DNA of 64,000 nt from Candidatus Kapaibacterium thiocyanatum (GTDB taxonomy: Bacteria; Bacteroidota; Ignavibacteria; Kapaibacteriales; Kapaibacteriaceae), in assembly GCA_001899175.1 (NCBI GenBank), contig MKVH01000024.1, forward strand, positions 558,001 to 622,000, written 5' to 3'. The notes below the pieces were generated by a model. The model was not told the origin of the DNA. It saw only the letters and a list, made by a program, of their open reading frames with translations, and made no database searches. Positions 35,534 to 43,875 of this stretch are shown piece after piece (within the stretch, counting starts at the first letter, position 1; each line of letters opens with the position of its first letter). A program made the translations under genes and the position numbers.

Positions 35534-36877
35534 ATGCGTAGTTCACTACTGCTTTCCGTCGCCCTCTTTTTTTCGATCGTATCGCTCAAGGCAGCAGAAT
35601 TCTGGGAAGTCTCGCAAGGCCCTCCCGGTAGCGTGATCTGTCTGGCATCGAATTCCCGTGGGCACATCTTCGCCGGTACGGCGAACGATGCGCTGTTCAG
35701 GTCCACCGATTATGGCGCGACGTGGGAACGGAAGTATGAAGGCCTGCCCGGTATGGGCTATGACAAGCCCGTCATGGCCATCGTGGTCGGAACTGACGAT
35801 AATCTCTACATCGCCCAGAAGGGGAATGGAGTCTTCCGCTCGACGAATAACGGCGATACGTGGACCGATATCGGTTCTACGCTGCCGTCGAAGGAAGTGC
35901 GCTCGATCGCGATCAGGAACAGAGGTGCGGGAGAGCCGCGTCTGGCCATCGGTATCGACGGTGGATCGGGAATGACGAAGATGTTCCTCACCGACGATCG
36001 TGGTACGACGTGGACGGAGCAGGCCCTGCCCGGTGTGCAGTATCAAGGTCTGTTCGAAGTGGCGCTCAGCCCCAACTCGAACAAGATGTGGTGCTCGATC
36101 GGCTACAACAAGGGCATCTTCCGTCTCGATCCCGACGGCGTCAATTTCTGGCGACGTATCGACAATCCGTCGAATACCGTCGAGCCAGGCGAGTCGGACG
36201 ATAATTTCCGGGTCATCCGCTTCGACCACCAGGGCAATATGTTCCTCGGTCGGAATGCACTCGCAACGAGTTCGAAGATCCAGAATGCGGTCGTCATGAT
36301 GTCGACGGACGACGGCGAATCATGGAAGTATCTCAAGGGCGGGGACTGGAAGCAGGAATACGTGATCAACTGTCACATCACCGGCATCGCCTTCGGAAAG
36401 CCGGGCGAGATCGTCGCCACGACGGACAAGTCCGGAACCTACTACAGCAACGATAACGGAGACACATGGATCGTAAGGAATGAAGGCCTGCCCGGAGACG
36501 GAAGCTGCGCAGCTGCCGTCGGTACCGTCGGCAATCATTTCTACGTCGCGCCGTATGGCGACTTCATCCACCACCATCTCGATCCGTCCACATCGGTGAA
36601 CGAAACCATCCCCGGCGTCGTACGCGTCGAGAATGCCAGCCCCAATCCTGCGGCCGACAGGTTCTCGATTCCCATGACGCTCGACAGGCCAATGGATGTG
36701 ACGGTGCGTCTCGTGAACGCGAACGGCATGGAAGTCGTGGAGCCGTTCACCTCGGCGCTCGGTGCGGGAACGCACAGGGTGTCGTTCTCCACCGCAGGTC
36801 TGGCTTCAGGAATGTATTCGTATCGGATGCAGGTAGGCGGACTCGTACGGACGGGATCGGTAGCCGTCGTACGATGA
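35534..36877 (+). CDS. Secreted beta-propeller (BNR/YCF48-like) protein with T9SS sorting domain
   Basis: This 447-residue protein has a signal peptide (MRSSLLLSVALFFSIVSLKAAEF) and several repeats of the BNR/sialidase type (FRSTDYGATWERKYEG, then FRSTNNGDTWTDIG, then YYSNDNGDTWIVRNEG) that should form a propeller of about residues 30-365. A C-terminal T9SS sorting domain follows (last about 75 residues, NASPNPAADRFSIPM to GSVAVVR). No asp-box catalytic residues can be judged, so enzymatic activity is not claimed. A TTG at 35492 and an ATG at 35507 are in frame, but only the ATG at 35534 opens the signal peptide directly. Confidence 0.82.
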   Translation: MRSSLLLSVALFFSIVSLKAAEFWEVSQGPPGSVICLASNSRGHIFAGTANDALFRSTDYGATWERKYEGLPGMGYDKPVMAIVVGTDDNLYIAQKGNGVFRSTNNGDTWTDIGSTLPSKEVRSIAIRNRGAGEPRLAIGIDGGSGMTKMFLTDDRGTTWTEQALPGVQYQGLFEVALSPNSNKMWCSIGYNKGIFRLDPDGVNFWRRIDNPSNTVEPGESDDNFRVIRFDHQGNMFLGRNALATSSKIQNAVVMMSTDDGESWKYLKGGDWKQEYVINCHITGIAFGKPGEIVATTDKSGTYYSNDNGDTWIVRNEGLPGDGSCAAAVGTVGNHFYVAPYGDFIHHHLDPSTSVNETIPGVVRVENASPNPAADRFSIPMTLDRPMDVTVRLVNANGMEVVEPFTSALGAGTHRVSFSTAGLASGMYSYRMQVGGLVRTGSVAVVR

Positions 36878-36880
36878 TCG

Positions 36881-37318
36881 TCACTTGTCGTGGATCCTGG
36901 AAATGAACCAGGAGTCACCCGACAACATCGTGCTGAAATGCATCTTGCGGATATGATCCAGCGTAATACGCACATCACGGGCCGAGGCACTTAAGGTGTC
37001 CTCGGCCCATTCCGTTATGGGCTTGTTGGCGATGAGGCGCTGGATACGGGCCATCTCGTCCTTCATCTCGAACTTCTCCACGGCCAGCAGCCTGCGTCCG
37101 CTCGAATGGACCATGAGCTCCGTGGCGGCTACCGTGTTGTTGCTGTCGAGCTCTTCCTTGAAGAGGTAGACCACGCCGATCGGCGTGCGCTGGCTACGTT
37201 CGACGACCTGCTGTGCACGGCGGCCTCCGCCGACGACGAACAGTTCGCAACCGCCGACGAGCAGGGCTGCCGCGACGGTACACAAAAGCGTTGTTCTTGG
37301 TGTTAGGAACGAAGCCAT
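36881..37318 (-). CDS. Predicted lipoprotein, unknown function
   Basis: This 145-residue protein has an N-terminal signal with the lipobox-like LLVGGC (cysteine at residue 24), so it is probably lipid-anchored. The mature part has a beta-strand-rich middle (TPIGVVYLFKEELDSNNTVAATELMVH) and a helical end; I recognise no family. It overlaps the upstream alpha/beta hydrolase gene by 16 bases and is the last gene of the rpoD-rimM-trmD operon. Confidence 0.6.
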   Translation of the reverse strand: MASFLTPRTTLLCTVAAALLVGGCELFVVGGGRRAQQVVERSQRTPIGVVYLFKEELDSNNTVAATELMVHSSGRRLLAVEKFEMKDEMARIQRLIANKPITEWAEDTLSASARDVRITLDHIRKMHFSTMLSGDSWFISRIHDK

Positions 37319-38154
37319 GACGTCGTGGTCTCCAATACCTCTACGAGAGCAGGTGTGATATGATCGAGGGGATGGGTCATGCCGAACGTATGGGTCGTAT
37401 TCGGCACGACGTACAATGGTGCTGACGTTCCCGACCGCGACCGTAGTGCCTTCACTTCCTTCAGCGGCACGGTGATGTCCTGGTCGGCATGGATGTAGAG
37501 CATTCCGTCAGCGAGGACTCCGGAGGCGCGGACGAGGTCGAGCCGGTCCGATGCACGTTCGATGTCTTCCGCATAGGACACGTCCATCCGCAGTTTCTGT
37601 CCTGTACGGGCATTCTCCATTTCCACGAAGCCCGCATCCTGCCAGGCCGCACGCTGCCGTGGGGTCCAGCGCTGCCATGTACCGACGGAATTCCATACGA
37701 CACATCGGGACAGGGTGGTATCCGGCGACTTGTTGCCTTCGATGAGTTCACGGCCGACGACATGAGCGATGCCGCCGCCGCGTGAATGGCCGACGATATG
37801 CAGTCTGCCGTTCCATCCGAGCTGGTCTGCCATGGCACGCAGGTGAGCGATCATCGTATGCGCGTCATGCACTTCGGCCGAGATCGTATTCCGTGCGAAG
37901 GCATCGAGGTCGACGACGCGATCGGCGCCGCCGTTCATGCCATTGCCGGAGAAGTCCATACGGACGGTGACGAAGCCGGCATCGGCCAGATGCTGTGCCG
38001 TTACGGGGAAGAATCCCCAGTTGCGGAAGCCCTTGAATCCGTGGAGCAGGAGGACAAGGTCCATCGGACGTTCACCGGTGCTGCGTGTGATCGTGGCGTG
38101 CAGGTCCCGTCCGTCGCCGTTCGGGATCGTGATGGTGCGTTCGGCGATGGTCAT
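37303..38154 (-). CDS. Alpha/beta hydrolase family protein
   Basis: This 283-residue alpha/beta hydrolase has the oxyanion segment LLLHGFKGFRNWGF (about residues 32-46), the nucleophile elbow HIVGHSRGGG (serine about residue 126), a late acid in YIHADQDITVPLKE and the histidine in VVPNTTHTFG. It resembles the dienelactone-hydrolase/acetyl-esterase group, but the substrate is unknown. It overlaps the trmD end by four bases (ATGA), so it is coupled to trmD. Confidence 0.82.
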   Translation of the reverse strand: MTIAERTITIPNGDGRDLHATITRSTGERPMDLVLLLHGFKGFRNWGFFPVTAQHLADAGFVTVRMDFSGNGMNGGADRVVDLDAFARNTISAEVHDAHTMIAHLRAMADQLGWNGRLHIVGHSRGGGIAHVVGRELIEGNKSPDTTLSRCVVWNSVGTWQRWTPRQRAAWQDAGFVEMENARTGQKLRMDVSYAEDIERASDRLDLVRASGVLADGMLYIHADQDITVPLKEVKALRSRSGTSAPLYVVPNTTHTFGMTHPLDHITPALVEVLETTTSWLRS

Positions 38155-38858
38155 TGTCCGTCGTTCTCCGAGAGCAGGTCCGGTCGACGCTCCCGTGTCT
38201 TGGTCAGCGCCTGGTCATGGCGCCATTGCCTGATGCGGGCATGATTGCCGCTCAGGAGTATGTCGGGGACGCGATGTCCGCGGAAATCGGCGGGTTTGGT
38301 ATAGTGGGGCGCATCCAGCAGACCGTTCATGAAGGAATCGTCGAGGGCGGATTCGGCGTCGCCCAGAACGCCCGGAACGAGGCGGACGATGGCGTCGGTG
38401 AGAACGGCTGCGGCCAGTTCGCCACCGGTCAGGACGTAGTCTCCGATCGACAGTTCGCGTGTCACGAGAACGTCGCGTACGCGCTGGTCCACGCCCTTGT
38501 AATGTCCTGCCAGAAGGATGATGTTCCTGCGCATGGACAGTTCGACGCATCGTGCGTTGGCGAGGCGTTCACCATCCGGCGTCAGATAGATGACGTCGTC
38601 ATACGTGCGCTGTGCCTGAAGGCCTTCGATACAGGAGAAGATCGGCTCGCATTCGAGGATCATTCCTGCACCTCCACCGTAGGGCGTATCGTCGATATGA
38701 CGGAAACGGTCGGTGGCATAGTCGTGCAGGTTATGGACGTGGATGTCGACGAGGCCTTTCTCCCGTGCACGGCCGACGATGCTCGTCGTGACGACGGAGT
38801 CGAGGGTCTTGGGAACGGCGCAGACGATGTCGATGCGAAGGCGGACGGTCTCACTCAT
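38151..38858 (-). CDS. trmD: tRNA (guanine(37)-N1)-methyltransferase
   Basis: TrmD makes m1G37 in tRNAs that read CNN and some other codons, preventing frameshifts. The 235-residue SPOUT enzyme has DIHVHNLHDYATDRFRHIDD and PYGGGAGMILECEPIF (about residues 40-75), LLAGHYKGVDQRV and ELSIGDYVLTGGELAAAVL, which form the SAM knot, and the C-terminal PHYTKPADFRGHRVPDILLSGNH. The ATG at 38858 overlaps the rimM end by eight bases. It forms the usual rimM-trmD pair, here directly behind the sigma-factor gene. Confidence 0.97.
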   Translation of the reverse strand: MSETVRLRIDIVCAVPKTLDSVVTTSIVGRAREKGLVDIHVHNLHDYATDRFRHIDDTPYGGGAGMILECEPIFSCIEGLQAQRTYDDVIYLTPDGERLANARCVELSMRRNIILLAGHYKGVDQRVRDVLVTRELSIGDYVLTGGELAAAVLTDAIVRLVPGVLGDAESALDDSFMNGLLDAPHYTKPADFRGHRVPDILLSGNHARIRQWRHDQALTKTRERRPDLLSENDGQ

Positions 38859-39405
38859 CGTGATCCTCCGGTGACGATGGAGTATCGACGTCCACGAGAC
38901 CATCGAGCAGATGGATCGTGATGATCCTGTGCTCGACGTCGACCGACCGTACCACGGAGTCCACTACCGGTACGGGGACCGTCGACCCATCGGGGCGGGT
39001 CACGATCCATACGTCGTTGGCCGGCAAGAGCCATACTTCCGAAACCGTACCAAGTTCCAGCCCGTCGTCGGTCATGACGCGACTGCCTTCGATGTCGCCG
39101 ATGGCGAAGCGTCCGTCCTGATCCGCGACGAGGTCTTCGGAGCTGATGTAGACGGCCTGGTCGATCAGGGCTCGTGCGGCTTCGACGGTGGGGCACTCGC
39201 GCAGGCGCAGGCGCAGCAGGGGAGGATTGTCCTCGAAGCCTGCGAGCGTGAACGGGCGGGCGAATTCTCTCGAATAGCCTATGCCGATGGTGCTCCCGAT
39301 ACGCAGCACGGTACGGATGCCCACGGTGTCCTGCAGGACGACCGTGCCATCGGTACCGTGAGTACGTCCGACTACGCCGAGATATTCAGTGAACGGGCTG
39401 GCCAT
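38851..39405 (-). CDS. rimM: Ribosome maturation factor RimM
   Basis: RimM assists assembly of the 30S head domain. The 184-residue protein shows the N-terminal beta-barrel (GVVGRTHGTDGTVVL at residues 10-24, and RPFTLAGFEDNPPLLRLR) and the PRC-barrel C-terminal half (ISSEDLVADQDG, VSEVWLLPANDVWIV and VPVVDSVVRSVDVEHRIITIHLLDGL). The ATG at 39405 shares one base with the rpoD stop (TGATG). Confidence 0.93.
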   Translation of the reverse strand: MASPFTEYLGVVGRTHGTDGTVVLQDTVGIRTVLRIGSTIGIGYSREFARPFTLAGFEDNPPLLRLRLRECPTVEAARALIDQAVYISSEDLVADQDGRFAIGDIEGSRVMTDDGLELGTVSEVWLLPANDVWIVTRPDGSTVPVPVVDSVVRSVDVEHRIITIHLLDGLVDVDTPSSPEDHDE

Positions 39406-40268
39406 CACCCGAGATAGGCACGCAAAGCCTTGCTGCGGGATGCGTGGCGCAGGCGCCGGATGGCCTTTTCCTTGATCTGGCGGACACGTTCGCGCGTGAG
39501 GTTGAACTTCTCGCCGATCTCTTCGAGGGTAAGGCATTGCGAATCGTCCAGACCGAAGTAGAGACGGATCACTTCCGCTTCGCGCTCGGACAGGGTCTTG
39601 AGGACCTGCTGCACTTCCACGCGCAGCGATTCACGCATGAGTTCGCTGTCGGGTGGCGGCTGCTGATCGTTCGGAAGGATGTCCAGAAGACGGTTGTCCT
39701 CGCCCTGGACGAACGGAGCGTCCACGGAGAGGTGGCGTCCCGAAATCTTGATGGTCTCGCTGATCTCGGCGATGCTCATGTCGAGCTGTTCCGCCAGTTC
39801 CGCGGCCGTAGGTTCGCGCTCGTAGGCCTGCTCGAGTTCACTGAACTTCTTGCCGATCTTGTTGAGCGCGCCGACGCGATTGAGAGGAAGGCGCACGATA
39901 CGGGACTGCTCGGCGAGAGCCTGGAGGATGGACTGACGGATCCACCATACGGCATACGAGATGAACTTGAAGCCCCGCGTTTCGTCGAACCGCTTCGCCG
40001 CCTTGATCAGACCGAGATTGCCCTCGTTGATGAGGTCGCCGAGGGAGAGACCCTGGTTCTGATACTGCTTGGCCACGCTGACCACGAAACGGAGGTTGGC
40101 CTTGACGAGACGCTCGAGGGCCAGGTTTCCGTCGAAGCCGCCACGTTTGATCGCCTGGGCCAGCACGATTTCGTCATCGCCCGTCAGAAGTTCGACGCGG
40201 CCGATCTCCTGAAGGTACTTGTCGAGCGACTGGCTCTCACGATTCGTATACTGTTTGGTAATCCTCAT
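39405..40268 (-). CDS. rpoD: Primary RNA polymerase sigma factor, Bacteroidota type
   Basis: This 287-residue sigma-70 opens with [21 protein letters not shown], the start seen in Bacteroidota primary sigma factors (sigma-ABfr), which lack the long region 1.1. Region 2 is intact ([21 protein letters not shown], then [13 protein letters not shown]), as are region 3 and region 4 ([15 protein letters not shown], then [29 protein letters not shown]). Such sigmas read TTG-N19..21-TAnnTTTG promoters, several of which occur in this window. It heads the operon rpoD-rimM-trmD-hydrolase-lipoprotein; its own -7 element is at 40364-40371. Confidence 0.95.
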   Translation of the reverse strand: MRITKQYTNRESQSLDKYLQEIGRVELLTGDDEIVLAQAIKRGGFDGNLALERLVKANLRFVVSVAKQYQNQGLSLGDLINEGNLGLIKAAKRFDETRGFKFISYAVWWIRQSILQALAEQSRIVRLPLNRVGALNKIGKKFSELEQAYEREPTAAELAEQLDMSIAEISETIKISGRHLSVDAPFVQGEDNRLLDILPNDQQPPPDSELMRESLRVEVQQVLKTLSEREAEVIRLYFGLDDSQCLTLEEIGEKFNLTRERVRQIKEKAIRRLRHASRSKALRAYLG

Positions 40269-40363
40269 GTTGGTACCGCTGAGTCCCTGAATGGATGTTC
40301 GTTGCTGTGGGAGTAGCCTTGCATTGACGGGCGACGGATATCGGTAGTGTCGCTCCGTCCGTG

Positions 40364-40371
40364 CAAATCTA
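40364..40371 (-). promoter_or_regulatory. -7 element upstream of rpoD
   Basis: TAGATTTG on the minus strand matches TAnnTTTG exactly and overlaps the last bases of ctpA. No TTG is found 19-21 bases upstream. It would give a leader of about 90 bases. Confidence 0.45.
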
Positions 40372-42018
40372 TTGTTCGTCCGTAGTTACTGCCTCGAGGA
40401 ATGTCGCATACCGCGCGGATCCGATGACGCGTACGGCTGCCTGTACGCATGGATCGACGCGCAACGAGCGTGAGAGGCGCACACGGTCGTTCTGGAAGCG
40501 GGCGCGGATCTCCTGCTCGAGAAGCTCCTTGACCGCATCCTGATGCTGTCTGAGTACCTTGGTCAATTCCCGTTCGGCAGCCTTCTCGGCCTGTTCGATG
40601 CTCTTGAGGACGGCGGAGGGCCAGCGTTCGGTTTCGGCCTGACGTCTGGAGTATTCCAGGTCGGCCAGGACGGGCGAGCGTCGCTCCGTCGGCATGGTTT
40701 CCACGAAGCGCAGGAAGGCATCGATGACGGCCTTGTCGGCCGTGAACGATGCCGGCAGGGAATCCATCGAAGCCGTGTAGACCGTTCCGAACCGGAAGAA
40801 GGCATCGTTGTCGCGAAGGCGTTCCACGATGGCGGGATAGACGCTGTCGCTGACGAGGGTATCGGGCTCGATGCCGTTCAGTTCGCGTACCGTGCGCCTG
40901 TTCTTCGTCAGGAAGTGTGCCGTATCGGGCATTGTCCTGTGATCTCCGCGGCGGGCCGCGTAGTCGATCTTCTGGATGCTGCGGCCGCTCGGCGTGTAAT
41001 AGCGAGCCGTCGTCATCTTCAGCATGGCATCGTAGGGAAGAGGGATGACCGTCTGGACGAGGCCCTTGCCGAACGAACGGCGGCCGATGATGACGCCGCG
41101 GTCGAGATCCTGGATGGCGCCTGCGACGATTTCGCTGGCGCTGGCGCTGCTTTCGTTGATGAGGACGGCGAGCGGCAATACCGGTTCCACCGGATCGGTA
41201 TCCGATGCATAGGTGCGTTCTTCAGCCGCCGAACGACCACGCGTCGTCACGATTCGACTGCCTTTCGGTACGAACAGTTTGACCACGCCGACGGCAGCGT
41301 CGAGCAGGCCCCCGGGATTGTCGCGAAGGTCGAGTACCAGACCGCGCAGGTCCGCTTCTTCACGCAACGCCCCGATGGTCTTGCGAATGTCCTCGGCTGA
41401 GCGCCGCGAGAACCGCGCGAGCCTGATGTAGCCGATCCTTCCCGGCAGCAGTTCCTGATGGGCGATGTTCTCGACGTCCATCTCGACGCGCCGGAGCATG
41501 AAGTCCAAGGTGTCCTGACGTCCTTCGCGAATGATGCGGAAGGCGGCCATGGAGCCCGGTGTGCCGCGTGTGAACTGACGGAGATCGCGAGGAGCCATGG
41601 TGTCGACGACGATGCCGTCGATGGAATGGATGCGATCGCCAATACGGATCCCTGCCTGCTGTGCCGGCAGACCCGTACGTGTGTTCGTGATGGTCAGAAA
41701 CTTGTCGCGCAGTCCGACGGTGATGCCGAAGCCCGTATACATACCCGTCGACAGCATGTCCACGTCCTCGGTCTCCTCGCTCTTCATGTAGACCGAGTAG
41801 GGATCCAGCTTGCTGAGCATGCCGTCGATACCGGCTTCCATTACGGTAGCCGGATCGATATCGTCGACGTAGTTCGAGGCGATCTCGCGGTACACTGCGC
41901 CGAACGTCGTCATCGACCTGCCGATACGGGCATAGACGTCGTCCTCACCCACGGCGATGAAGCCGAGCGAGAGGATGACTGCCGTACAACCGCCGATGAG
42001 GATGGTGCGTCTGTTCAT
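40369..42018 (-). CDS. C-terminal processing protease (S41 family)
   Basis: This 549-residue periplasmic/membrane-anchored Tsp/CtpA-like serine protease has an N-terminal membrane anchor (residues 4-22). A PDZ domain (about 85-170) contains [12 protein letters not shown] and [14 protein letters not shown]. The S41 core (about 180-370) has [12 protein letters not shown], the nucleophile in [10 protein letters not shown] (serine about residue 295) and the lysine in [12 protein letters not shown]-terminal helical extension of about 150 residues follows. CTPs trim C-termini of envelope proteins. It lies 27 bases after glyS on the same strand. Confidence 0.93.
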   Translation of the reverse strand: MNRRTILIGGCTAVILSLGFIAVGEDDVYARIGRSMTTFGAVYREIASNYVDDIDPATVMEAGIDGMLSKLDPYSVYMKSEETEDVDMLSTGMYTGFGITVGLRDKFLTITNTRTGLPAQQAGIRIGDRIHSIDGIVVDTMAPRDLRQFTRGTPGSMAAFRIIREGRQDTLDFMLRRVEMDVENIAHQELLPGRIGYIRLARFSRRSAEDIRKTIGALREEADLRGLVLDLRDNPGGLLDAAVGVVKLFVPKGSRIVTTRGRSAAEERTYASDTDPVEPVLPLAVLINESSASASEIVAGAIQDLDRGVIIGRRSFGKGLVQTVIPLPYDAMLKMTTARYYTPSGRSIQKIDYAARRGDHRTMPDTAHFLTKNRRTVRELNGIEPDTLVSDSVYPAIVERLRDNDAFFRFGTVYTASMDSLPASFTADKAVIDAFLRFVETMPTERRSPVLADLEYSRRQAETERWPSAVLKSIEQAEKAAERELTKVLRQHQDAVKELLEQEIRARFQNDRVRLSRSLRVDPCVQAAVRVIGSARYATFLEAVTTDEQ

Positions 42019-42045
42019 GGTGATCTCCGAAGGCCGGAAACGTTG

Positions 42046-43476
42046 TTATCGACGTAACCGACGACGAATGACCTCTTCAAGTGCCTGAGCCGATAAACGT
42101 TCCTGTTGCATGCTGTCGCGTTCGCGAAGGGTGACGGTACCGTCGCTCACCGTCTGACCGTCCACGGTGATGCAGAACGGCGTCCCCACTTCGTCCTGAC
42201 GGCGGTAACGGCGGCCGATGGCGCCGCTCGTGTCGTACTCCACGCGGAAGCTGCGCTGCAGATCGCGGTAGATTGTCTCGGCCGCTTCGGGCATGCCGTC
42301 CTTGTTCACGAGAGGGAAGACGGCGGCCGTGATCGGGGCGAGCGAAGGATCGAGACGCAGGACGGTGCGCGTTTCCGTCGCACCATTGTCGCCGGCCACT
42401 TCCTCCTCCGCATAGGCGTCGCAGAGGACGGCCATGAAGGTTCTCGTGGCACCGACGGCGGTCTCGATCACATAGGGAACGAAGCGGTCGCGCGTGACCG
42501 TGTCGACGTATTCGAGCTTCTTCCCCGAGAATTCCTGATGACGGCCCAGGTCGTAGTCGGTACGGGAATGGATACCTTCCACTTCACCCCAGCCGAAGGG
42601 GAATCGGTATTCGATGTCTTCGGCCGCCGCCGCATAGTGGGCCAGCTTCTCGTGTGGCTTGCGGCGCAGGTTCTCTTCCCGGATGCCGAGCGTGAGGAAC
42701 CAGTTCCAGCGTTCCTGGCGCCAGTAGTCGAACCATTCCGTTTCGGAACCGGGCTTGACGAAGAACTGCATCTCCATCTGCTCGAATTCACGGGTGCGGA
42801 AGAGGAAGTTCTTCGTGTTGATCTCGTTGCGGAAGGACTTGCCGATCTGCGCTATGCCGAACGGCGGCTTCATCCGCGCCGAGTCCATCACGTTCTTGAA
42901 GTTGACGAAGATGCCCTGGGCCGTTTCCGGACGCAGATAGACGGCGTTGGATGCATCCTCGACCGGGCCTACGAAGGTCTTGAACATCAGGTTGAAGTTC
43001 CGTACTTCGGTCCAGTCCGTGGAGCCGGACACCGGATCCGTGATCCCGAAGTCCATGATGATGCTGTGGTAGTCCTCGTTCGTCGCGACGGTGGACAGGC
43101 GCGCTTCCACGGCGTCGGCATCGGCGATCTTGTTCTTCGAGCGGAGCTTCTGGATGTATTCTTCGATCAGGTTGTCGGCGCGATACCGTTGCTTCGACGT
43201 CTTGTTGTCGATCATCGGATCGGAGAACTGCTGGAGGTGTCCGGACGCTTCCCATGTGCGGGGGTGCATCAGGATGGCGGCGTCGATGCCGACCACATCC
43301 GTTCGATACGTCATGGCCTTCCACCATGCGTCCTTGATATTACGCAGCAGTTCCACGCCCAGCGGACCAAAGTCCCAGCAGCCGTTCAGGCCGCCGTAGA
43401 TCTCGGACGACTGGAAAACAAAACCTTTACGTTTGGAAAGCGATAGGATGGCATCAAGCGTCGCAGTGGCGCTCAT
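42046..43476 (-). CDS. glyS: Glycine--tRNA ligase (dimeric class II)
   Basis: This 476-residue class II synthetase charges tRNA-Gly. Diagnostic parts are KRKGFVFQSSEIYGGLNGCWDFGPLG (about residues 15-40), the motif-2 region SFRNEINTKNFLFRTREFEQMEMQFF (about 215-240), and the C-terminal anticodon domain with VFPLVNKDG and GTPFCITVDGQTVSDGTVTLRERDS. It belongs to the alpha2 GlyRS type, not the alpha2-beta2 type. The ATG at 43476 is preferred to the one at 43482. A TATCTTTG -7 element lies at 43506-43513. Confidence 0.95.
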   Translation of the reverse strand: MSATATLDAILSLSKRKGFVFQSSEIYGGLNGCWDFGPLGVELLRNIKDAWWKAMTYRTDVVGIDAAILMHPRTWEASGHLQQFSDPMIDNKTSKQRYRADNLIEEYIQKLRSKNKIADADAVEARLSTVATNEDYHSIIMDFGITDPVSGSTDWTEVRNFNLMFKTFVGPVEDASNAVYLRPETAQGIFVNFKNVMDSARMKPPFGIAQIGKSFRNEINTKNFLFRTREFEQMEMQFFVKPGSETEWFDYWRQERWNWFLTLGIREENLRRKPHEKLAHYAAAAEDIEYRFPFGWGEVEGIHSRTDYDLGRHQEFSGKKLEYVDTVTRDRFVPYVIETAVGATRTFMAVLCDAYAEEEVAGDNGATETRTVLRLDPSLAPITAAVFPLVNKDGMPEAAETIYRDLQRSFRVEYDTSGAIGRRYRRQDEVGTPFCITVDGQTVSDGTVTLRERDSMQQERLSAQALEEVIRRRLRR

Positions 43477-43505
43477 AGTCACTTGCAGTGGTGGAGAATG
43501 GGTTG

Positions 43506-43513
43506 CAAAGATA
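43506..43513 (-). promoter_or_regulatory. -7 element upstream of glyS
   Basis: TATCTTTG on the minus strand matches TAnnTTTG exactly, about 30 bases before the glyS ATG. The -33 element is not obvious. Confidence 0.45.
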
Positions 43514-43568
43514 CGAAATCGGCCTTTTCCGTAAGTTAGCAGGGTTACAACCAGTTACGGCATTTTTC

Positions 43569-43871
43569 ATGACTACCTCCGATCCCGTTCTTCTGGAGCT
43601 CGATCGGGCTCGCGCCGCGCGCATTGCCGGTAATCACGGAATGGTGCGTGTCTGCGCCCGCCGTGCCGTCGGCGCTGCGGCCGGTGAGAATGCGATGGCC
43701 GTCTTGCGACGTATCTCCGGTACGATAACAATCCCGCATCACGTTCGTCTGCGAGCGACGATGCTTCAACAGGGCCTTCGTGCTCAACTACAGGGCGGCT
43801 CGGTGTCGGACGATCCGATCGCCGACGCCGAATTGCTTATTGACTATCTTCGATCGAACGCTAAGGACTGA
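43569..43871 (+). CDS. Small conserved-looking protein, unknown function
   Basis: This 100-residue protein has a helical N-terminal half with LELDRARAARIAGNHGMVRVCARRAVG and an acidic C-terminus with DPIADAELLIDYLRS. I recall short bacterial proteins with the GNxGMxRVCARRA pattern, but know no function for them. No membrane segment or enzyme motif is seen. The ATG at 43569 is used; upstream in-frame codons would run into the glyS promoter region. It precedes dsbD by four bases and is probably co-transcribed with it. Confidence 0.6.
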   Translation: MTTSDPVLLELDRARAARIAGNHGMVRVCARRAVGAAAGENAMAVLRRISGTITIPHHVRLRATMLQQGLRAQLQGGSVSDDPIADAELLIDYLRSNAKD

Positions 43872-43875
43872 CCGA